This document shows, one piece after another, positions 59,440 to 64,000 of a stretch of DNA of 64,000 nucleotides. Both the position numbers and the translations under genes were made by a program. Numbering within the stretch: position 1 is the first letter of the stretch; every line of letters starts with the position of its first letter. Source of the stretch: Sphingomonas sp. 35-24ZXX (GTDB taxonomy: Bacteria > Pseudomonadota > Alphaproteobacteria > Sphingomonadales > Sphingomonadaceae); NCBI RefSeq assembly GCF_000786215.1, contig NZ_JROG01000003.1:620001-684000 (forward strand), written 5' to 3'. The notes beneath the pieces are model-generated. The model was given only the letters and a program-made list of their open reading frames with translations, was not told the origin of the DNA and made no database searches.

Positions 59440-60723
59440 TTACTTGCCCTGAAAGCGGGGCGGCCTTTTTTCCAGGATCGCATCGATGGCCTCGCGGTGG
59501 TCATCCATCTGCTGGAGCACGCCCTGCCAGATCGCTGCCTGGTCGAGATGTTCCGCCAGCGTAACATCGCGCGCATCCTTGATCAGCCGCTTGGTCTTGC
59601 GGATCGCCGAAGGCGGGAACTGCGCCACCATCCGTGCGAGCTCCATCGCGCGCGGCAGCAATGCCTCCCCGGGCACGACCTCCGACACCAGCCCGTAGCG
59701 TTCCGCCTTGGCCGCATCGATAAACTCGCCGGTCAGCATCATCTGCGTCGCCTTCGCGACACCCACGATCCGCGGCAAAAGCCATGCGCCGCCATCGCCA
59801 GGGATGATGCCGACACGCAGAAAGCTCTCGGCGAACACCGCATCATCGGCGGCAATGCGGATATCCGCCATGCAGGCCAGATCGCAGCCGGCGCCGATCG
59901 CGTGTCCGCGGATCGCGGCGATGACCGGCACCGACAATCGTTCCATGGCAAGGGGAATGCGCTGGATCTGGGTCTTGTACCAGGTCTCCAGCTCCATCGG
60001 GCTCATGTGCTGTTCGGCAGTAAGCGCCTTGATCTGCTTGATGTTGCCGCCCGAACAGAAGCCCGGCCCCTCGCCGGTCAGCACGACGCAATCGATATCG
60101 GGATCGGCGTCGGCTGCCTCCAGCGTGGCGACGAGCGCGGCAATCACCTCTTCGGCCAGAGCATTGCGGGTTTCTGGACGGTTCAGCGTGATCGTCGCGA
60201 TACGCCCGTCAACCGCATACAGCACCGGCGGCGAGGCCGACTGGGCCTCGCGCGCGATGCGATCTGCATAGGTGCCGCCGTGGAACAGCAGCGGCGGCTT
60301 GCCATCGCTTTCATAGTCGACGACCTCGCCAACCATGATCACATGGTCGCCACCTTCGTAGAGGTGGCGCGTGCTGCACACCAGTCGTGCCGAGCAGCCC
60401 TCGATCCTGGGCGGACCATCCTCGCCAATATCGAGCCCGGCAAACTTGTCCTCGATGCGCGAGGCGAAACGGTTGGACAGCGCGTCCTGATCGCTCGCCA
60501 GGATGTGCACGGCGAACTGGCCCGACTGTTCGAAGGCTGCCATCGATCGTGCACTGCGCGCCAGGGACCACAACACCAGCGGCGGATCGAGCGACACCGA
60601 ATTGAAGCTGTTCGCGGTCACCCCCACCGCCTTACCGTCGGAATCGCGGGTGGTGACGATGGTGACGCCGGTGGCAAACTGCCCCAGCGCGTCGCGATAG
60701 GTTCGGGGATCGAAATGGGCCAT
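59440..60723 (-). CDS. Flavin reductase-crotonase (enoyl-CoA hydratase) fusion protein
   Basis: A 427-residue two-domain protein. The ATG chosen begins the flavin-reductase domain (F-D-P-R-T-Y-R-D-A-L-G-Q-F-A-T-G-V-T-I-V-T-T, then G-V-T-A-N-S-F-N-S-V-S-L-D-P-P-L-V-L), ending near residue 165 with G-E-V-V-D-Y. From about 185 a crotonase domain follows: V-L-T-G-E-G-P-G-F-C-S-G-G-N-I-K and A-I-R-G-H-A-I-G-A-G-C-D-L-A form the oxyanion hole. It may couple flavin supply or oxygenation with CoA-ester chemistry, for example in aromatic or fatty-acid catabolism. The frame is continuous, so the fusion is not a sequencing gap. Confidence 0.88.
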   Translation of the reverse strand: MAHFDPRTYRDALGQFATGVTIVTTRDSDGKAVGVTANSFNSVSLDPPLVLWSLARSARSMAAFEQSGQFAVHILASDQDALSNRFASRIEDKFAGLDIGEDGPPRIEGCSARLVCSTRHLYEGGDHVIMVGEVVDYESDGKPPLLFHGGTYADRIAREAQSASPPVLYAVDGRIATITLNRPETRNALAEEVIAALVATLEAADADPDIDCVVLTGEGPGFCSGGNIKQIKALTAEQHMSPMELETWYKTQIQRIPLAMERLSVPVIAAIRGHAIGAGCDLACMADIRIAADDAVFAESFLRVGIIPGDGGAWLLPRIVGVAKATQMMLTGEFIDAAKAERYGLVSEVVPGEALLPRAMELARMVAQFPPSAIRKTKRLIKDARDVTLAEHLDQAAIWQGVLQQMDDHREAIDAILEKRPPRFQGK

Positions 60724-60856
60724 GGCGCCGGGATTAGCCCCAGTCACGGATACAGCGCAATGGCCAAAGCGCGCCCTTTCCCGACAATTCGCTTGGCCGC
60801 CTGCCGGGGGAGCGGTAAACACGCAATCGGCAGAAAACAGCGGGGCGGCCACGGCG

Positions 60857-61996
60857 ATGAGCGGGGAATTCGAAGCAGCAGGGGCAATCGCCGAAGGCGG
60901 TCTGTGGTCACGCGTGGCAGAGCCGCGCCCGGGCGAGGCCGCGGCGGAAGGCCATGGCAAATGCCTCAATTGCGCCACGGTGCTGACCGGACCGCATTGC
61001 CACCAGTGCGGCCAGGCCGCGCACGTCCACCGCTCGTTCTCGGCCTTCTGGCACGACATCCTGCACGGGGTGCTGCACTTCGACGGCAAGTTCTGGAATA
61101 CCCTGCCGCTGCTGGTGTGGAAGCCGGGGCATCTGACGCGCCGCTATATCCATGGCGAACGCGCCAAGTTCATCAGCCCGATGGCGCTGTTCCTGTTCTC
61201 GATCTTCATGATGTTCGCGATCTTCTCCTATGTTGGCTCGCCCGGCTCGGCAGACAGCCCTAAGAATGTGGTCACCGCCGATGGCGTGAAGGTTTCCGGC
61301 TGGCGCGAGGGCATGCAGGCAGGGATGGTCAGGCTGGAGGAGCAGATCAAAGAAAAAACCATGGCGACGCAAGCTCTTGGTGAAGACGACCCCAGCGCGA
61401 CTGCGCTGGCGGCAGAAATTCGCGAGCTCAAGGCCCAGGTCAACGGCCTCTCCTTCGCGACTGAAGGCAAGGCGCGCTATCCTGAAGTCCTCAAGAATGG
61501 TTCTGGTCAGGACGCAAGCCAGTTTGATCTTGGTGGAGAGGTCGACACCGGCTGGGACGGGTTTGACAGGCTGGTCAACAAGCTGGCGGCAAAGGCCAAC
61601 AAGAACCCGGAACTGTTGCTCTATAAGCTGCAATCCAACGGCTACAAATTCGCTTGGCTTCTGATTCCGCTATCGATTCCGTTTGTCTGGCTGGCCACGC
61701 TCGGCAAGCGCGGGCATCGGTTCTATGACCACGCGGTCTTCACGACATATTCCATCGCTTTCATGTCATTGCTGTTCATCGTCGTGACGTTGGCGGGCAA
61801 GTTCAATATCGCGCCTGGCCTGGTGACGACAGCAGCGGTGATCTATGCGCCGTTCCATATGTACCGGCAGCTGCGCCATGCCTATGGCTCATCACGCGTG
61901 GGCGCGGTGTTCCGGCTGACGCTGTTGCTGACGTGCACCGTTTTCGTCGTGACGGAATTCATGGTGATTCTTGTCAGCATGGGACTGATGGGCTGA
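60857..61996 (+). CDS. DUF3667-type zinc-ribbon membrane protein
   Basis: A 379-residue protein. C-L-N-C-A-T-V-L-T-G-P-H-C-H-Q-C-G-Q near residue 36 is a zinc ribbon, followed by R-S-F-S-A-F-W-H-D-I and K-F-W-N-T-L-P, typical of DUF3667. Helices lie near 105-125 and in the C-terminal 140 residues, with a coiled region between. Upstream in-frame sequence back to about 60722 overlaps the divergent fusion gene and looks spurious. Function unknown. Confidence 0.82.
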   Translation: MSGEFEAAGAIAEGGLWSRVAEPRPGEAAAEGHGKCLNCATVLTGPHCHQCGQAAHVHRSFSAFWHDILHGVLHFDGKFWNTLPLLVWKPGHLTRRYIHGERAKFISPMALFLFSIFMMFAIFSYVGSPGSADSPKNVVTADGVKVSGWREGMQAGMVRLEEQIKEKTMATQALGEDDPSATALAAEIRELKAQVNGLSFATEGKARYPEVLKNGSGQDASQFDLGGEVDTGWDGFDRLVNKLAAKANKNPELLLYKLQSNGYKFAWLLIPLSIPFVWLATLGKRGHRFYDHAVFTTYSIAFMSLLFIVVTLAGKFNIAPGLVTTAAVIYAPFHMYRQLRHAYGSSRVGAVFRLTLLLTCTVFVVTEFMVILVSMGLMG

Positions 61997-62009
61997 CCAG
62001 ACGGCTCAG

Positions 62010-62414
62010 TCAGCTCCCGAAGAAGCGCCGCTTGATATCCTCGGCCAGCCGCGCGGGACGCAGCGTTTCGGCATCGAGACAGCACCAGCTCGACTTGACC
62101 TCGGCGAGCACATCCTCGCCGCGCCGGATGATCGTCTCATAGAATGCACGCGCGCCGTGGACCTTCTCCAGCACCACGGTGGCAATTACCTGGTCGTCGA
62201 GAAACGCCGGCTTGCGATAGGTGATCTCGTGCTTGAGCGCGACCCACAGATGCTCGGCCACGGCCTGCGGCGGGGCGATGTTCTGCCAGTGCGCGACCAC
62301 CGCATCCTGCACCCATTTGAGATAATGGGCGTTGTTCACATGGCCCATGAAATCGATCTCCGACGCATCGACGGAAATGGGGTGATCGTGGCTTATGGCG
62401 GTCGGGTTGGTCAT
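62010..62414 (-). CDS. Acyl-CoA thioesterase (YbgC/FadM type)
   Basis: A 134-residue hot-dog protein: E-I-D-F-M-G-H-V-N-N-A-H-Y-L-K-W-V-Q-D-A-V near the N-terminus contains the catalytic Asp and the N-x-x-Y pattern. It probably hydrolyses short or medium acyl-CoA. Convergent with the DUF3667 gene; the ATG is chosen at the family start. Confidence 0.87.
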   Translation of the reverse strand: MTNPTAISHDHPISVDASEIDFMGHVNNAHYLKWVQDAVVAHWQNIAPPQAVAEHLWVALKHEITYRKPAFLDDQVIATVVLEKVHGARAFYETIIRRGEDVLAEVKSSWCCLDAETLRPARLAEDIKRRFFGS

Positions 62415-62513
62415 CGCATTCCAATGTAGCGGGAAGCAGCAGTTTACGGAAGCGGAAATGCCGCAGGCCATCACTGGCCCGCGGCATTTCGGTAGCCGCA
62501 GGTGGGGCAAGCC

Positions 62514-64000
62514 TCAGAATGCGTAGCGCGCGATCACCTGGAACACCGGCCCGGCTTCCTCGGCCTCGAGCTCGTATTCATCGAAGCTGCGGTCGACCTG
62601 ATCCTCGACGGTCGTAAACTTGTTGAACACTTCACGCTTCTTGCCGTTGAGCAGGTTGGACCCGACAGCGCGGATCGTCAGGCTGTTGCCGAAACGCTTT
62701 TCGATGAAGACCTCGAGATCAGCACCATAGCTGGTGGTCACTTCTTCGCCGATCACGCGGCCGAAGGCGTTGCCCTGCTTGCGGTAGGTGGCGCCAAAGG
62801 CCATTCCGATCGATTTGATGTCCTGGATCGCACCGAAATTGTAGACATATTTCGACTGGTCGTTGAAGCGACGATTGCCGAAAATATCGGTGATTTCGCT
62901 GTCGAGATACGACACGTTGCCGAAGATTCCGGTATCGGGCAGGCCGATGAAGCCCAGATCGGTCGAAAGGTCGAACTCGACCCCATAGACCTTGCCGTCG
63001 CCGACATTCTGCGGCTGGAACACGAAAGTTCCTGCCCCCTCGGAACCTACCACGCCGGTGTTGGTGAGTTCGATCAGGTTCTTCACATCGCGGTAGAAGA
63101 AGTTGATCCCGACGATACCGCCACGGCCGATGCGGCGTTCATAGCCCACGTCAAAGCCCCAGGCGGTCTCGGGGTCGAGGCCGGGGTTGCCCAGCAGATC
63201 GTTGTCGCCCAGTTCCGCTTCCAGCAGCGCCGGCGAGAGGAAGTTGAACTCCGGCCGGCGGTTGGTGCGGGCAACCGACCCAATGATGCGGTCGCGATCG
63301 GTGATGTCATACTTGAACGTCGCCGAGGGCAGCAACTTCGAATAATCGTTACCCAGCGCGCCCACGCCCGCGACCGTGGCATCAACGATCGTCAGGTCGG
63401 TGGTCTCGTAGCGCAGGCCCGCTTCCCACGAAAAGCCGCCGTTGCGACCCTCGACCAGAGCAAAACCATCGATGCGGCGCTCCTCGATCGCATTGATGCT
63501 GCCGGGTGTCGCAGCAGGCGCGGCAAACGTCGTGTTCAGCTCGGTCGGGTTGCGCTCGAACTGGTTCCAGTTCCGGGCCGCTGCGACGTTGAAGCGGTTC
63601 CGCACGGTCAGGATCGCCGTGTCGCGGTCCTTGTCCTGATAATAGCCACCGACCACCAGCTTGACTTCATCGGTCAGGTCCACCGCGTGCTCAAGCTTGA
63701 CGGTGAACTCGCTGTCGCTGACATCCAGCGTCGTGAAATCGCCGGTGAAACGGGGCGTCGCCCGGTCGAAGTCGACCTCGAATTCCGTCTCGCGCTGCTT
63801 GTCGTCGAAATTGGCATAGCCCACCCGCAGCGAGGTCTTGCCGGCGGACCAGACCTGCGACAGCTTGGCGTCGATGGTGTAGTTTTCCTGGTCGATCTCG
63901 TTCACATTGGCGTTGTCAGTCAGCAGATTGCCGCTGGCAGCACCGTTGCGGACCGGACCGTTGATCGCGGTGGGGCTGTTGTATTCGTAGCTGCGCTCGT
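62514..64000 (-). CDS. TonB-dependent receptor (partial, N-terminus outside window)
   Basis: The C-terminal 495 residues of a receptor, open to the right edge. Barrel-strand repeats such as W-E-A-G-L-R-Y-E-T-T, N-R-R-P-E-F-N-F-L-S-P, N-P-G-L-D-P-E-T-A-W-G-F-D-V-G-Y-E and the closing V-F-Q-V-I-A-R-Y-A-F with terminal Phe mark an outer-membrane barrel. The Oar/FecA-like N-P-x-L-x-P-E-x-A block is typical of sphingomonad receptors. Plug and TonB box are not in the window. Confidence 0.9.
   Translation of the reverse strand, partial: ERSYEYNSPTAINGPVRNGAASGNLLTDNANVNEIDQENYTIDAKLSQVWSAGKTSLRVGYANFDDKQRETEFEVDFDRATPRFTGDFTTLDVSDSEFTVKLEHAVDLTDEVKLVVGGYYQDKDRDTAILTVRNRFNVAAARNWNQFERNPTELNTTFAAPAATPGSINAIEERRIDGFALVEGRNGGFSWEAGLRYETTDLTIVDATVAGVGALGNDYSKLLPSATFKYDITDRDRIIGSVARTNRRPEFNFLSPALLEAELGDNDLLGNPGLDPETAWGFDVGYERRIGRGGIVGINFFYRDVKNLIELTNTGVVGSEGAGTFVFQPQNVGDGKVYGVEFDLSTDLGFIGLPDTGIFGNVSYLDSEITDIFGNRRFNDQSKYVYNFGAIQDIKSIGMAFGATYRKQGNAFGRVIGEEVTTSYGADLEVFIEKRFGNSLTIRAVGSNLLNGKKREVFNKFTTVEDQVDRSFDEYELEAEEAGPVFQVIARYAF

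Overview
The window is GC-rich alphaproteobacterial chromosome, most likely from a sphingomonad (Sphingomonadaceae, Sphingomonas/Blastomonas-like). This rests on gene content: large TonB-dependent receptors beside a tonB-exbB-exbD-exbD operon, exosortase-A-associated polysaccharide genes, a sphingomonad-type LytS/LytR pair, and an intracellular PHA depolymerase. No rRNA operon, CRISPR array or insertion sequence was seen.

Layout. 1-16 kb is mostly core and metabolic genes: an HD-domain protein cut by the edge, a LytS/LytR two-component pair, tadA, rpmB, a secreted Rid-family protein, an ABC exporter, phaZ, a dipeptide epimerase, a thiolase/MaoC pair, an MscS channel, and three exosortase-A-associated genes. 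16-29 kb holds an unknown membrane-anchored acidic protein, the TonB energising operon, an oligopeptidase B/aminopeptidase P divergent pair, and a TonB-dependent receptor. 28.7-33.6 kb holds small housekeeping genes (thioesterase, FKBP, rpsU, HMCES/SRAP, class II aldolase, an orphan 2Fe-2S subunit, a family-5-like UDG, folK) and ends in tRNA-Lys.

33.7-42.6 kb is a complete 8.9-kb integrated element inside the 3' half of tRNA-Lys, bounded by a perfect 46-bp direct repeat. Nearly all genes read leftward from a P4-type integrase. They are: a 185-aa unknown, an AlpA-like regulator, a 126-aa unknown, a prim-pol/P4-type helicase, an inverted array of 9-bp iterons touching the primase stop codon (candidate origin), a 76-aa unknown, a lone HK97-type major capsid protein, small zinc-ribbon proteins, an AT-rich cargo gene and a MerR-like regulator with its own palindrome. 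There is no portal, protease, terminase or tail gene. This looks like a minimal capsid-encoding phage satellite and is the most interesting part of the window.

42.6-50.2 kb is a glycosylation region: a decayed methyltransferase, a GtrB-like transferase, a GtrA-like flippase coupled to an unknown polytopic membrane protein, and a two-gene operon of a GH130 enzyme with a GT4-plus-toroid protein. 50.5-64 kb carries a DUF885 protein, a MATE exporter, a GT2 transferase, a SleB-like hydrolase, a CHASE2-EAL phosphodiesterase, an isolated 22-codon microgene with its own terminator, a natural flavin reductase-crotonase fusion, a DUF3667 protein, a thioesterase and the C-terminal part of another TonB-dependent receptor.

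All functional assignments are by reading protein sequence and context; no database search was run.
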